From Enterobacter cancerogenus (GTDB lineage: Bacteria; Pseudomonadota; Gammaproteobacteria; Enterobacterales; Enterobacteriaceae): a stretch of 64,000 nucleotides of DNA. The translations under genes and the position numbers were made by a program. Within the stretch, counting starts at the first letter, position 1, and each line of letters begins with the position of its first letter. The notes under the pieces were generated by a model. The model saw only the letters and a program-made list of their open reading frames with translations. It searched no databases and was not told where the DNA came from. Below are positions 1 to 12,189 of this stretch, one piece after another. The stretch spans positions 62,001 through 126,000 of the forward strand of contig JRUP01000008.1 of the NCBI GenBank assembly GCA_000773965.1. The letters are read 5' to 3'.

Positions 1-612
1 CAGGGCGTGGTGCACGCGCCCCCCAACGTTCAGGCGCTGGACATCGACTTTTACGCCTTCTCCGCGCACAAACTGTATGGCCCAATGGGGATTGGTGCGC
101 TGTACGGCAAAGCCGAGCTGCTGGAAGAGATGGATGCGTGGCAAGGCGGCGGCAAGATGTTAACGCACGTCGACTTTAATGGCTTCACGCAGCAGGCGGT
201 ACCGTGGCGATTTGAAGCCGGCACGCCCAATGTCGCGGGCGTGGTGGGCCTGAGCGCGGCGCTGGAATGGCTGTCGCATCACCACGCTGAAAATGCAGAG
301 ATGTGGAGCCAGCAACTGGCCAGCCTCGCCGAAGAGCAATTAGGCGAGATTCCTGGCTTCCGCAGTTTTCGTTGTGGCAATGCCAGTCTGCTGGCATTTG
401 ATATCGCGGACATTCATCACAGCGATATTGTCACGCTGCTGGCAGAGCAAGATATTGCGCTGCGCGCCGGACAGCACTGTGCACAGCCTTTAATGGCGGC
501 ACTGGGTGTCAGCGGCACCCTGCGCGTATCATTCGCCCCCTATAATAATTTGCAGGACGTGGATGCGCTGGTGCGCGCCATGCATCATGCCGTCGACCTG
601 TTGAGTGAATAA
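1..612 (+). CDS. csdA: Cysteine desulfurase CsdA, C-terminal part
   Basis: This is the last 203 codons of a class V aminotransferase-fold, PLP-dependent cysteine desulfurase; the reading frame is open at base 1, so the start lies outside the window. CsdA removes sulfur from L-cysteine and passes a persulfide to CsdE. Seen directly: the PLP lysine motif SAHK (fragment residue 24) and the catalytic loop RAGQHCAQP, with the persulfide-carrying Cys at fragment residue 160. csdE follows immediately and tcdA comes next, the same trio as the E. coli csdA-csdE-tcdA locus. SufS is a related alternative, but the adjacent csdE decides for CsdA. Confidence 0.95.
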   Translation, partial: QGVVHAPPNVQALDIDFYAFSAHKLYGPMGIGALYGKAELLEEMDAWQGGGKMLTHVDFNGFTQQAVPWRFEAGTPNVAGVVGLSAALEWLSHHHAENAEMWSQQLASLAEEQLGEIPGFRSFRCGNASLLAFDIADIHHSDIVTLLAEQDIALRAGQHCAQPLMAALGVSGTLRVSFAPYNNLQDVDALVRAMHHAVDLLSE

Positions 613-616
613 CATT

Positions 617-1066
617 ATGACCACCCTGATCGGCCCACATCCGTTTGGCGATGTGATTACTGAAGCCAGCCTGACCGAAAAATTTACCCATTTTCATCAG
701 TGGGAGGATCGCTATCGCCAGCTAATCCAGCTCAGCCGCCAGCTGCCTGCTCTGGAAGAAGAGGTGAAGACGGCAGAGATCGAGCTGAGCGGTTGCGAAA
801 ATCGTGTCTGGCTGAGCAGCCAGCTGCTGCCAAATGGCACGCTGCACTTTTACGGTGACAGTGAAGGCCGCATCGTGCGCGGTTTGCTGGCGGTGCTGCT
901 GACGGCGGTGGAAGGCAAAACGCCAGCCGATCTGTTAGCACAGGATCCGCTGGCGTTGTTTGATACTTTAGGCCTGCGTGCGCAGCTTAGCGCCTCACGC
1001 AGCAGTGGCTTAAAAGCGTTGGCAGATGCAGTGCAGCGCCACGCGCGCGCGCATCAAGCAGCCTGA
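617..1066 (+). CDS. csdE: Sulfur acceptor protein CsdE
   Basis: A 149-residue SufE/CsdE-family sulfur acceptor that takes persulfide sulfur from CsdA. The acceptor cysteine is in the conserved [10 protein letters not shown] segment (Cys60), and the [16 protein letters not shown] segment is typical of the family. I chose the ATG at 617 because it matches the usual N-terminus; an in-frame GTG at 605 would overlap the end of csdA by 8 bases. The 3' end overlaps the convergent tcdA by 13 bases. Length is close to that of E. coli CsdE. Confidence 0.95.
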   Translation: MTTLIGPHPFGDVITEASLTEKFTHFHQWEDRYRQLIQLSRQLPALEEEVKTAEIELSGCENRVWLSSQLLPNGTLHFYGDSEGRIVRGLLAVLLTAVEGKTPADLLAQDPLALFDTLGLRAQLSASRSSGLKALADAVQRHARAHQAA

Positions 1067-1860
1067 CGCGCCGCGCGTGCGAGGAATTTCTTCAACGCGT
1101 GCGACACCGCGATAAACCCGAAAGTGGCGGTCACCATGGTGGCCGCACCGAAGCCCGCCGCACAATCCATACGTTTCGGGCCTTCTGCGGTGCTTTTGGA
1201 AGTACAAACACTGCCATCCAGCTGAGGATAAACCAGCGCCTCAGTGGAAAACACGCAATCAATCCCTAACTTGCCTTTGCTGTTCTTCACCACACCAAAG
1301 TCGCCTTTCAAGCGCTCACGCAGTTTTGCCGCCAGCGGATCCTGAATAGTTTTGGCTAAATCGCTGACCTGAATCTGCGTCGGATCGATTTGCCCGCCCG
1401 CACCGCCGGTAGTGATCAGCGGGATTTTGTTACGACGACACCAGGCAATCAGCGCGGCTTTCGGGCGCACACTGTCAATCGCATCAATCACGTAATCAAA
1501 ACCAGCTGACAGCATTTCAGCGGTGTTATCCGGCGTGATGAAATCATCAATGCAGATCACTTCGCACTCAGGATTTATGGCGCGAATACGCTCCGCCATC
1601 ACCTCGGTTTTCGCTTGTCCTACTTTTCCTTGCAGGGCGTGGATCTGGCGATTGGTGTTGGTAATGCAGACGTCGTCCATATCGATCAGCGTGATTTTAC
1701 CAATCCCGGTGCGCGCTAACGCTTCGGCGGACCACGAACCGACACCGCCGATACCAATCACACAAAAATGGGCGTCGGCAAAACGCTGCAGCGCCTCTTC
1801 CCCATACAGACGTGCCGTACCGCCAAAACGTTGCCGCCAGGCATCGCTGACTACTTTCAT
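1054..1860 (-). CDS. tcdA: tRNA threonylcarbamoyladenosine dehydratase TcdA (CsdL)
   Basis: A 268-residue E1-like (ThiF/MoeB fold) enzyme that dehydrates t6A37 in tRNAs to the cyclic form ct6A, using ATP. The glycine-rich nucleotide-binding motif IGIGGVGSW is at about residues 35-43, followed by the acidic strand end TLIDMDD. A C-terminal hydrophobic helix ([21 protein letters not shown]) fits the family. The ATG at 1860 gives the N-terminus [14 protein letters not shown] and the same length as the E. coli protein; an upstream in-frame ATG at 1896 would add 12 residues encoded by a palindromic repeat and is unlikely. It is convergent with csdE, and CsdA/CsdE supply sulfur-relay functions linked to TcdA in E. 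coli. Confidence 0.95.
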   Translation of the reverse strand: MKVVSDAWRQRFGGTARLYGEEALQRFADAHFCVIGIGGVGSWSAEALARTGIGKITLIDMDDVCITNTNRQIHALQGKVGQAKTEVMAERIRAINPECEVICIDDFITPDNTAEMLSAGFDYVIDAIDSVRPKAALIAWCRRNKIPLITTGGAGGQIDPTQIQVSDLAKTIQDPLAAKLRERLKGDFGVVKNSKGKLGIDCVFSTEALVYPQLDGSVCTSKSTAEGPKRMDCAAGFGAATMVTATFGFIAVSHALKKFLARAARQAA

Positions 1861-1877
1861 ATCAAACCTTTTGATGC

Positions 1878-1901
1878 GGTGCGCATGAATACGCACCCTA
1901 C
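1878..1901. repeat. Short palindromic intergenic repeat
   Basis: An imperfect palindrome with arms GGTGCG (1878-1883) and CGCACC (1892-1897), followed by CTAC. It lies just upstream of tcdA. The layout resembles the short palindromic repeats scattered in Pantoea-type genomes; related-looking text occurs near 28850 (ending CACACCCTAC). Confidence 0.45.
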
Positions 1902-1946
1902 AGAAACAGTGATGGACGCATTGGATCGCGAAGACTGGCGACCCAT

Positions 1947-1979
1947 GGCAAATCAGCTGAATACTCCCGCTGATTTGCC
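1947..1979 (-). terminator. Hairpin after mltA (terminator-like, no U tract)
   Basis: A perfect 11-bp stem (1947-1957 with 1969-1979) and an 11-base loop start 14 bases after the mltA stop codon. No T run follows on either strand, so it may protect or end the transcript with help from Rho rather than act as a classic intrinsic terminator. Confidence 0.5.
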
Positions 1980-1992
1980 GCAGGGAAGAATA

Positions 1993-3141
1993 TCAATTCG
2001 CCCCGATAATCAGTGAACCATTATTGCCATTTTGCGGATTGCTGAACAGCGGCTGTCCTGCACCTGGCGCGGCTTTCAGCACCCAAACGCGGCCATAGTG
2101 ATTATAAAATCCGGCAAGATGCGCAGCGTCTGGACCCACACCCTGATAGATGTCGAAGTGCTGACCTTTAATCGCCCCACCCACATCCAATGCCACCATC
2201 AGGCGCATCTCATACTTGCCGTTAAATTTGCCCTTCTCGTTCAACTGCGGCACTTCGGCTAACAGCGCCGTGCCTGCGGGAATCAATGAACGATCGGATG
2301 CGACAGACGCTTTGGCAATCAAAGGCACTGCGCTGGCACCGCGCACCGGCACATACTCTTCTGGCTTAAAGAACACGAACGATTGGTTGGTCTCCAGCAC
2401 GTCACGCACCTGCTCCGGCGTATGTTCCTGTGCCCACTGGCGGATGGCCTGCATCGACATATCTTCGCGCTTCACTTCACCGCGATCGATCAGCTCTTTG
2501 CCGATACTGTGATAGGCCCAGCCATTTTTACCGCCGTAGCCGAAGAAGCGCAGTGGACGGCCGTCACCGAAATCAACGTAGCCGCTGCCCTGCACGTCCA
2601 TCATGAAGTTGTCGATCAGCGAGTTGCTCCAGGCAATCACGTAACGATCGTCGAGTCCGCCACTATATATAGAAGCACGGCTCGGCAGTTTCTGACCGCG
2701 TGTGCGTGGTGGCATGCGGTAAATCGGATACTGGAACTCCCCCTGACGCGTATAGCGAGCTTCCACCACCGGCGTGTAGTAGCCGGTAAACTGCACATTA
2801 CCGTAGTTATCGGTGCCTTCCATCTGATAGGCGTTAAGGCCGAACTGACTCAGCTGACGGGTATCGGCACCGGAGAGCAGCCAGTTCTGTATGGCGCTGT
2901 AAGTCCCGGTATTGCGGCTGTATAAGCCGCTGGAGGCGCTCTGAATCTGCTGAATCTGTACACCAAAATCTCTGCCATTCACCGGACGCCCTTTGGCATT
3001 CGGTTCATTGACCAGCCCGAGCGGTTGCTCCAGCTTGCCATCAATATACTGCTGACCACGGTCAGTCGGTTTAGAACTACAACCTGCTAACAGCGCGAGA
3101 AACGCGCCAGTAAGTGCATACTTCGCCCAATGTCCTTTCAT
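1993..3141 (-). CDS. mltA: Membrane-bound lytic murein transglycosylase A
   Basis: A 382-residue outer-membrane lipoprotein that cleaves the MurNAc-GlcNAc bond of peptidoglycan to form 1,6-anhydro ends. The start at 3141 gives a lipoprotein signal peptide with lipobox LLAGC (Cys20). The MltA domain shows GYYTPVVEARY, a segment around GYVDFGDG, and the 3D-domain region MVALDVGGAIKGQHFDIYQGVG near the C-terminus, which carries the family's catalytic Asp. Slightly longer than E. coli MltA (about 365). It lies between tcdA and the tRNA-Met cluster, as in E. coli. Confidence 0.95.
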   Translation of the reverse strand: MKGHWAKYALTGAFLALLAGCSSKPTDRGQQYIDGKLEQPLGLVNEPNAKGRPVNGRDFGVQIQQIQSASSGLYSRNTGTYSAIQNWLLSGADTRQLSQFGLNAYQMEGTDNYGNVQFTGYYTPVVEARYTRQGEFQYPIYRMPPRTRGQKLPSRASIYSGGLDDRYVIAWSNSLIDNFMMDVQGSGYVDFGDGRPLRFFGYGGKNGWAYHSIGKELIDRGEVKREDMSMQAIRQWAQEHTPEQVRDVLETNQSFVFFKPEEYVPVRGASAVPLIAKASVASDRSLIPAGTALLAEVPQLNEKGKFNGKYEMRLMVALDVGGAIKGQHFDIYQGVGPDAAHLAGFYNHYGRVWVLKAAPGAGQPLFSNPQNGNNGSLIIGAN

Positions 3142-3304
3142 CACTTTCTCTTTTTCTCGGTTGTTTGCACCGCGACGATAGCAAAGGGGCAGAGAGAATG
3201 AAATCCGCCACGAGTTACCGCGCTCACATCTGTACAATTAATCGCCCAATGGCACTATTAATCACCAACTGGCTGTAAATTTAAGGCTTTAACACAAAAA
3301 GGGG

Positions 3305-3332
3305 TTGCATCGCCGCGCGTCGAGAGTATAGT
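3305..3332 (+). promoter_or_regulatory. Promoter of the tRNA-Met cluster
   Basis: A -35 box TTGCAT (3305-3310), 16-base spacer and -10 box TATAGT (3327-3332), 14 bases before the first tRNA. A GC-rich stretch (GCGC) follows the -10 box, as expected of a discriminator under stringent control; that control is inferred. Confidence 0.75.
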
Positions 3333-3345
3333 GCGCATCCACGGA

Positions 3346-3422
<77 letters not shown>

Positions 3423-3474
3423 ATTCTTCTTAAGTGAAGAGACAATTTGAAAGTCGTGTAACGCGTCAGACGGA

Positions 3475-3551
<77 letters not shown>

Positions 3552-3602
3552 ATTGTCTTAAGAAGAATACAATGTGAAAAGTCGCTTAACGCGGCAGACG
3601 GA

Positions 3603-3679
<77 letters not shown>

Positions 3680-3690
3680 ATTACAGATAA

Positions 3691-3718
3691 GCACCTTAAC
3701 GGGTGTTTTTTTGTTTTT
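3691..3718 (+). terminator. Terminator of the tRNA-Met cluster
   Basis: A short stem CACC/GGTG with a TTAACG loop, followed by a T-rich run (TTTTTTTGTTTTT), 12 bases beyond the third tRNA. The stem is short but the U tract is strong. Confidence 0.7.
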
Positions 3719-3757
3719 GGCTTCCGATAAAAAAGCGGCACAGTGGCCGCTCTCCTC

Positions 3758-4993
3758 TCAGCGACGCGCCAGCACCGCACCTTTATCGAAATACGCCTTA
3801 ATCCCATGCAGAATCGCCTCAGCCACCTGATGCTGATAACGCGGCGTGCGCAGCTTACGCTCCTCCTCCACATTACTGATAAACGCGGTCTCCACCAGAA
3901 TCGACGGAATATCCGGGGCTTTGAGCACCGCAAACCCCGCCTGATCCACCGTGCGTTTATGCAGGTGATTAATGTGGCCCATGCGCGATAACACCTCTTT
4001 GCCGAATTTCAGGCTGTCGCTGATGGTCTGCCGCTGCACCATGTCGAACATGGTGTGATCCAGATAGCGGTCACCGCTCATGCTCACCCCACCAATCAGA
4101 TCCGATTCGTTCTGGGTTTGTGCCAGGAAACGTGCGGCGGTGGACGTTGCGCCGCTGGTCGAAAGGGCGAACACCGACGAACCGCGCGCCGCACGGCTGG
4201 TAAAAGCATCGGCGTGAATCGAGACAAACAGATCGGCGCGCTGTTTACGTGCTTTCGCTACCCGCACGCGCAGCGGGATAAACACATCCTCGTTGCGCGT
4301 CATATACGCCTTCATGTTGCGCTCTTTGTCGATCAGCGCCTTCAGATAGCGACCAATCTTCAACACAATGTCTTTTTCGCGCGTTTTGTATTTGCCATGC
4401 GCACCGGGATCTTCGCCACCGTGACCGGGATCGATCATGATGATGATTGGACGATCGCGCCCCGCTTTGCCCGGCAAAGGTGCTTGCGCCGGTTGATCAC
4501 GCTCAAGATCGCCCTGGTTGTAATCGTTCAGTAACGCCAGTAGCGGATCCTCTTCCGGCGAGGGCTGGCTCGGATAGAGATCGACCACTAAGCGATGTTT
4601 GATGCCCGCAACCGGTGCCAGCGTGAAGATCTTCGGCGCCACGTTGCGTTTCAGCTCCAGCACCACCCGCACCGTGTTGGCATCAAACTGGCCAACTCGC
4701 GCATGTTTGATATAGGGATCGTCAACGCGCACCTGCTTATCCACCCCTCTCAGGACCGGATTGATATGCAGGTTATCGATGTCGATCACCAGACGATCGG
4801 GATTGCTCAACGTGAACTGTTTGTACTTGAGGGGGACGTTCGACTCCAGCGTCACGCGGGAGTAAGTTGACGAAGGCCAGATGCGCACCGCCACAATGTG
4901 CTGACTGGCCGCCAGCCCGGTTCGCGTTACGCTTAATAGCATGAGCGCACCCGCGCCCTGCAATAATCGTCGTCGTGTAAAAGCCTGGGACAT
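3758..4993 (-). CDS. amiC: N-acetylmuramoyl-L-alanine amidase AmiC
   Basis: A 411-residue periplasmic zinc amidase that removes stem peptides from peptidoglycan during daughter-cell separation. The N-terminus has a twin-arginine signal ([15 protein letters not shown]), as in E. coli AmiC. An AMIN septal-targeting domain occupies about residues 30-145. A linker and the Amidase_3 domain (about 185-405) follow, with zinc and catalytic motifs [20 protein letters not shown] and LVETAFISN. It is divergent from argA, with a 232-base gap that holds the argA control region. Confidence 0.95.
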   Translation of the reverse strand: MSQAFTRRRLLQGAGALMLLSVTRTGLAASQHIVAVRIWPSSTYSRVTLESNVPLKYKQFTLSNPDRLVIDIDNLHINPVLRGVDKQVRVDDPYIKHARVGQFDANTVRVVLELKRNVAPKIFTLAPVAGIKHRLVVDLYPSQPSPEEDPLLALLNDYNQGDLERDQPAQAPLPGKAGRDRPIIIMIDPGHGGEDPGAHGKYKTREKDIVLKIGRYLKALIDKERNMKAYMTRNEDVFIPLRVRVAKARKQRADLFVSIHADAFTSRAARGSSVFALSTSGATSTAARFLAQTQNESDLIGGVSMSGDRYLDHTMFDMVQRQTISDSLKFGKEVLSRMGHINHLHKRTVDQAGFAVLKAPDIPSILVETAFISNVEEERKLRTPRYQHQVAEAILHGIKAYFDKGAVLARR

Positions 4994-5175
4994 GCCGCTC
5001 CAACTGCCGTGTAGTGTCTAAAATATCGTCAATTGACGAGAGGAAGGCGAAAACTTTGCTTAGCAAGCCGTGGGTTGTTTTGCCAGAAAAACCAGATAAT
5101 GCAGGCTGTTAGCATGGGTTGCATCAGGAAAATCGTAAAGTAACGTCAGGCCCGGCGCTTGCAATAGCTGGCAAA

Positions 5176-5214
5176 AGAGCATAAAAATACACAAATTACG
5201 AATAAACATTCACA
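5176..5214 (+). promoter_or_regulatory. Tandem ARG boxes (ArgR operator) of argA
   Basis: Two 18-bp boxes of the TGAATwwwwATTCA type. Box 1 core is AGCATAAAAATACA (5178-5191); box 2 core is CGAATAAACATTCA (5199-5212). Their centres are exactly 21 bp apart, i.e. 3 bp between boxes, the arrangement needed for one ArgR hexamer. They lie 12-48 bases before the argA start, so ArgR with arginine would block transcription. Confidence 0.85.
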
Positions 5215-5225
5215 GAGGGTTTGCC

Positions 5226-6554
5226 GTGAAGGAACGTAGTACTGAACTGGTTCAGGGTTTTCGCCATACCGTTCCCTATATAAATGCCCACCGTGACAAG
5301 ACCTTTGTCATTATGCTTGGCGGCGAAGCTATCGAGCATGAGAACTTTTCCAACATCGTTAACGACATTGGCTTGTTGCATAGTCTCGGCATTCGCCTGG
5401 TGGTTGTCTATGGTGCCAGACCGCAGATCGATGCCAGCATGGCCCAGCAACAGCTGGAACCGATTTACCACAAACACACGCGCGTAACCGATGCCCAATC
5501 ACTGGAACTGGTGAAGCAGGCTGCAGGACGTTTGCAGCTGGATATCACCGCACGCCTGTCGATGAGCCTGAATAACACCCCGTTGCAGGGCGCGCACATC
5601 AACGTGGTAAGCGGTAACTTTATTATTGCCCAGCCGCTGGGCGTTGATGATGGCGTGGACTACTGCCACAGCGGCCGTATTCGTCGTATCGATGAAGAAG
5701 CCATCCATCGTCAGTTGGATAATGATGCCATTGTGCTGCTCGGCCCAGTCGCGGTGTCGGTGACCGGTGAAAGCTTTAACCTGACATCAGAAGAAGTGGC
5801 CACGCAGTTGGCGATCAAGCTGAAAGCCGAGAAGATGATTGGTTTCTGCTCCGAACAGGGCGTCACCAACCGCGAAGGCACGATTATTTCCGAACTGTTC
5901 CCCAACGAAGCACAGGCGCGTATCGATGAGATGGAGAACGACGGTGATTTCCTGTCGGGCACCGTGCGTTTCCTGCGCGGCGCGGTGAAAGCCTGCCGCA
6001 GCGGCGTGCGTCGTAGCCACCTGATCAGCTATCAGGAAGATGGCGCATTGATTCAAGAACTGTTCTCGCGTGACGGTATTGGTACGCAGATTGTGATGGA
6101 GTCCGCTGAGCAGATTCGTCGCGCCACCATCAACGATATCGGCGGCATTCTCGAATTGATTCGCCCGCTGGAGCAGCAAGGCATTCTGGTGCGTCGTTCG
6201 CGCGAGCAGTTGGAAATGGAGATCGACAAATTCACCATTATTCAGCGCGACAATCTGACCATCGCTTGTGCCGCGCTCTATCCTTTCCCGGATGAGCAGA
6301 TTGGTGAAATGGCCTGCGTGGCGGTGCATCCCGATTACCGCAGTTCTTCACGCGGTGAGCTGTTGCTGGAGCGTGTAGCCCTGCAGGCACGCCAGATGGG
6401 GTTGAAGAAGCTGTTTGTGCTGACCACCCGCAGTATTCACTGGTTCCAGGAACGCGGCTTTACGCCGGTGGATATTGAATCACTGCCGGAGAGTAAGAAG
6501 CAGATGTATAACTATCAGCGCCGGTCCAAAGTGCTGATGGCGGATTTGCGCTAA
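5226..6554 (+). CDS. argA: N-acetylglutamate synthase (amino-acid N-acetyltransferase)
   Basis: A 442-residue enzyme that acetylates L-glutamate with acetyl-CoA, the first step of arginine synthesis, with feedback inhibition by arginine. The N-terminal amino-acid-kinase-like domain (about 1-290) shows [14 protein letters not shown] and [13 protein letters not shown]. The C-terminal GNAT domain (about 295-440) contains [18 protein letters not shown], the acetyl-CoA loop. The start is GTG at 5226, preceded by AGAGGG at suitable distance; no in-frame ATG lies nearby. Near-identical in layout to E. coli ArgA (443 residues). Confidence 0.97.
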   Translation: MKERSTELVQGFRHTVPYINAHRDKTFVIMLGGEAIEHENFSNIVNDIGLLHSLGIRLVVVYGARPQIDASMAQQQLEPIYHKHTRVTDAQSLELVKQAAGRLQLDITARLSMSLNNTPLQGAHINVVSGNFIIAQPLGVDDGVDYCHSGRIRRIDEEAIHRQLDNDAIVLLGPVAVSVTGESFNLTSEEVATQLAIKLKAEKMIGFCSEQGVTNREGTIISELFPNEAQARIDEMENDGDFLSGTVRFLRGAVKACRSGVRRSHLISYQEDGALIQELFSRDGIGTQIVMESAEQIRRATINDIGGILELIRPLEQQGILVRRSREQLEMEIDKFTIIQRDNLTIACAALYPFPDEQIGEMACVAVHPDYRSSSRGELLLERVALQARQMGLKKLFVLTTRSIHWFQERGFTPVDIESLPESKKQMYNYQRRSKVLMADLR

Positions 6555-6660
6555 CGGCGGGGAATGCCATCTAACGCGGTTAAGGGCAGTTAAGGGCAGC
6601 GTAGGATAGGTTTCGCTAAACGGTCTGGAATTGCCCAACATCTTAAACTGGTAACGTTGT

Positions 6661-6731
6661 TTGGATGCGCATCCACGCGCATCCAATCAAACATCTGCAT
6701 TGACCTGAGGTCGGTTTCTTTACCGACCTCA
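6661..6731. repeat. Two inverted repeats between convergent argA and recD
   Basis: The 185-base gap between argA and recD holds two hairpins. The first has arms TTGGATGCG (6661-6669) and CGCATCCAA (6678-6686). The second has arms TGAGGTCGG (6706-6714) and CCGACCTCA (6723-6731) with an 8-base loop. The second is 9 bases past the recD stop codon and may end transcription from either side, though neither strand shows a clean U tract. Confidence 0.55.
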
Positions 6732-6739
6732 ACTCTCGC

Positions 6740-8643
<1,904 letters not shown>

Positions 8644-8647
<4 letters not shown>

Positions 8648-11600
8648 GCCGAGTCTCCCTGCCCGCGAAACAGGCTATCCAGTTGTGAAACAAATTCGAG
8701 GGTTGGCCGTGTGTGGAACACGCCGTTGGCCGGTGAAGTGCCATCCATGCCACGCAGGAACAGATAAAACACGCCGCCGAAGTGCTGCTCGTAGTCATAA
8801 TCTGCCACGCGATGTTGCAGATAGCGATGTAGCGCCAGCGTGTAGAGCTGATATTGCAGATCATAGCGGTGGTCGATCATCGCCTGTTTCATCGCCGCTG
8901 GGGTATAAGCTTCGTGGCTGTCACCGAGCCAGTTGGATTTATAATCCAGCAGGTAATATTTGCCCTGCCAGCGGAACACCAGATCGATAAAGCCCTTTAG
9001 CATCCCCTGCACCTGACGAAAATCGAGCGGCGGCGCATCGGACGATAAAGCATCCTGACGGATCAGCGCATCCAGATCACTGGCGGTCAGCAAACCGTCA
9101 ATCGGCAAATAGAAGCCCATCTCCACCAGGCGATCGCTGGCCTGCACCTTACCCAACTGTATCCCCTGATTGTTAAGCGGCGTGCTCACCACACGCGCAA
9201 TCCAATCCGTCAGCATCGGTTGCCAGTGCAACGGATAGCCATTCTGCTGCAGATGCTGCTCCAGCAATGCGGCCGTGGGGGGCTGTGGGAAATCGAGAGA
9301 TTCGAACAGTTCATGCAGGAAAGTCCCCGGCGCGGCGCCGCGCGGGAAATGGTGCGGTGTCAGTGCAGCTTCAGCGATCTCTTCCTGCTGTTCTTCGCCT
9401 GCGGCTTCCAGGTCAAAACTCGGCATCACATCCAGCAGCCGCTGGCTGCCGTGCTGCTGCAAGCCGGAGTAACTGGTGACACGCCAGGGTTCCACCAACG
9501 TGCGGCTGACGGTGCGGGCGGCCAGCGCGTCATGAGCGGCATCAGGTGCCTGCCAGCGTTCGGCTTCCTGATCCTGCACGCGCATCACTTCAGTGCCCGC
9601 GACATTGATCTGATTGAGCAACACGTCCAGCTGTTCCGCTGTCGCCGCTTCACCGCGCTGCAAAAGATGGCCCAGTGCGCTTTTATGCAGATCGCTCTCG
9701 CCTTCTTTTTTGCGCGTGCCGCGAAACAGCGGTGCCACACCTACGCTACAGTGATACACCGAACGGGTAAGTGCCACGTACAGCAAGCGCAGGTCTTCGG
9801 CCAAACGCTCCTGCTCGGCCATCGCCAGGCTTGCGTCATCAGCCTGCAGATCCAGCACCGCCTCAAAATTGTCGCGATCGTGATACAGCGCGGTATCCGC
9901 CTCGCGGAATCCGGCAGCGAACGGCAGCCATACCAGTGGGTATTGCAGACCTTTGGATTTATGGATAGTGACGATCTGCACCAAATGGCGATCGCTTTCC
10001 AGACGCAATTGCTGGCTGGACGACTGGCTGTCCGGGCTGGCTATCTGCTGCGCCAAATAACGCACCAGCGCGTGCGGGCTGTCGAGCTGCGCCGCCGCTT
10101 CCTGCATCAGTTCGCCCAGATGCAACAAATCGGTCAGGCGGCGTTCGCCATTTTCTGAGGCGAGCAGGTTTTCTGCTAGCTGACGTTCCTGTATCAGCTG
10201 GCGCAGCATCGGTAGTACGCCGCGCTGCTGCCACAGCAGTTGCCAGCGGGCAAAAGTGTCTACCAGCTCATCCCAGCCGCGCGCATCCTGATCCAATGCA
10301 TCCAGCTGTGCCGCATCGAAGGCAAACAGCGAGGTTGCGAGCGCCGTGCGCAGCATGCGCTCCTGCTCGGGAGCCAGCACCGCCTGCAATAACCACAGTA
10401 ACTCGCGCGCTTCCGGCGTGGTGTACACGCTGTCGCGATTCGATAAATAGACCGAGGGAATGCCAAGCTGGTTGAGTGCTTCACGGATCAGATTGGCTTC
10501 GTTGCGGCTACGCACCAGCACCGTAATATCCGATGCTTGCACTGGGCGCTGCGCGGCCGCTTTACCCAGCAACGCACGCTGTTGCTGCCCCGCCTGTAAC
10601 CAGTGGCTGATATCCGCGGCACACTGTCGCGCTAACGCCTGCTGATAATCGCCGACGCTGCACCCGTCGCCCGGCAGCAGCCAGAAACGCAGTGCCGCCT
10701 GATCCTGGTTATCCAGTGTGAGAGAAAGCGTCTGATTTGGCTCAGCGAAGTGCACCGGCAAGAAAGGGATAGCATCAAAGACAAAAGGCGCTTCGAGCCG
10801 ATTGAACAGCTGATTGACGCTCTCCACCATTGCTGGCGAAGAGCGCCAGTTGGTGTCGAGAGTGTAATGCGCGCTCACTTCATTGCGCGCGCGGATATAG
10901 GTAAAGATGTCTGCGCCACGAAAGGCGTAAATGGCCTGTTTTGGATCGCCAATCAACAGCAATGCATGCTCGGGTTGATTACCGTACAGCGTGCGGAAAA
11001 TGCGGTATTGCTGCGGATCGGTGTCCTGGAATTCGTCGATTAACGCTACCGGAAAACGCTGACGAATCGCCTGCGCCAGCATTTCTCCTGCAGGCTGCTG
11101 CAGAGCATCATCCAGTCGGCTCAGAAGATCATCAAATCCCAGCAGCGCCTGCTGGCGTTTCTCTTTCCGTACGGCGGCGCGGATATCCACCAGCGCGCGC
11201 GCAATCACCAAATCGCGCAGTGAAATCGGCTGAGCCAGGAACCGGTCGATGGCTGCAAACAGGGCATGGTGCGGAGGATTTCCCTTTTTGGTTTTCTCCT
11301 CCAGCACCTGTTGACCAAAGCGCGCCAGCTCCGCGGGCACCTGATAATCCTGGGTTTCACTCTGTGCCCAGAAACTGACCTTATTTACCCACACCGGCAG
11401 GTTTTTACTGCTGTAGCTGCGTTTGTCCACATCGGACTGACCCACCAGCGTCAGCACCTCTTCACCCACCGCGCGCCACTCGGCTTTGATCGCGTTGATG
11501 CGCGCCAGGTTTTGATTGTGGCGCGTCGTCAGTGTTTCATCGTTAGCGGGCGGCAACAGCAGGTTGGGAGACTCGCCCTGCAGCCATGGCCGCAAGGTCG

Positions 11601-12189
11601 CCAGCAACTGCTCCGGGCCACTCCACTCGCTGATAATCACGCGGGCGATATCCAGCGAGAGCGGATAACAGTGGCGTCGCCAGAAATCAGCCGTGGCCTG
11701 ACGCAGCAGCTGTTGCTCATCTTCAATCAGTTGCTGTTCAAACAGCATGCCTGATTCAAAGGCGTTGAGATTAAGCATGCGCTGACAGAAGCCGTGGATG
11801 GTAAAGATCGCCGCTTCATCCATCTGTCGCTCTGCCGCCAGCAGCAGCGATGCCGCGTCACCAGGATGCGGCATCTCCTGTAGCAATTGCTTGAGCATCG
11901 GATTGCGGCTGGTGCCGCGAATGCAGGCCAGCCGCAGCTCATGAATATTGGCGCGGATACGTCCGCGCAGCTCAGCAGTGGCTGCCTCAGTAAAGGTCAC
12001 CACCAGAATTTCCTCGACCGACAGTGGCTGGGCATAGGCATGTTGCCCGCCCAACCCCAGTAATAGACGCAGATAAAGCAGACCAATGGTGAAGGTTTTG
12101 CCGGTTCCGGCAGACGCCTCAATCAGCCGCTCGCCACGCAATGGCAGCGTCAGCGGATTGAGCGGTTCTGGCGGCTGAATCAGACTCAT
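8644..12189 (-). CDS. recB: RecBCD enzyme subunit RecB (3'-5' helicase and nuclease)
   Basis: A 1181-residue SF1A helicase with a C-terminal nuclease domain, the core of RecBCD. Walker A is [16 protein letters not shown] near residue 25; the DExx box is [16 protein letters not shown]. The helicase motif region [15 protein letters not shown] follows. The C-terminal nuclease motif [11 protein letters not shown] carries the Asp and Lys that cut DNA in this family. Length matches E. coli (1180). It overlaps ptrA by 4 bases upstream and recD by 4 bases downstream. Confidence 0.98.
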
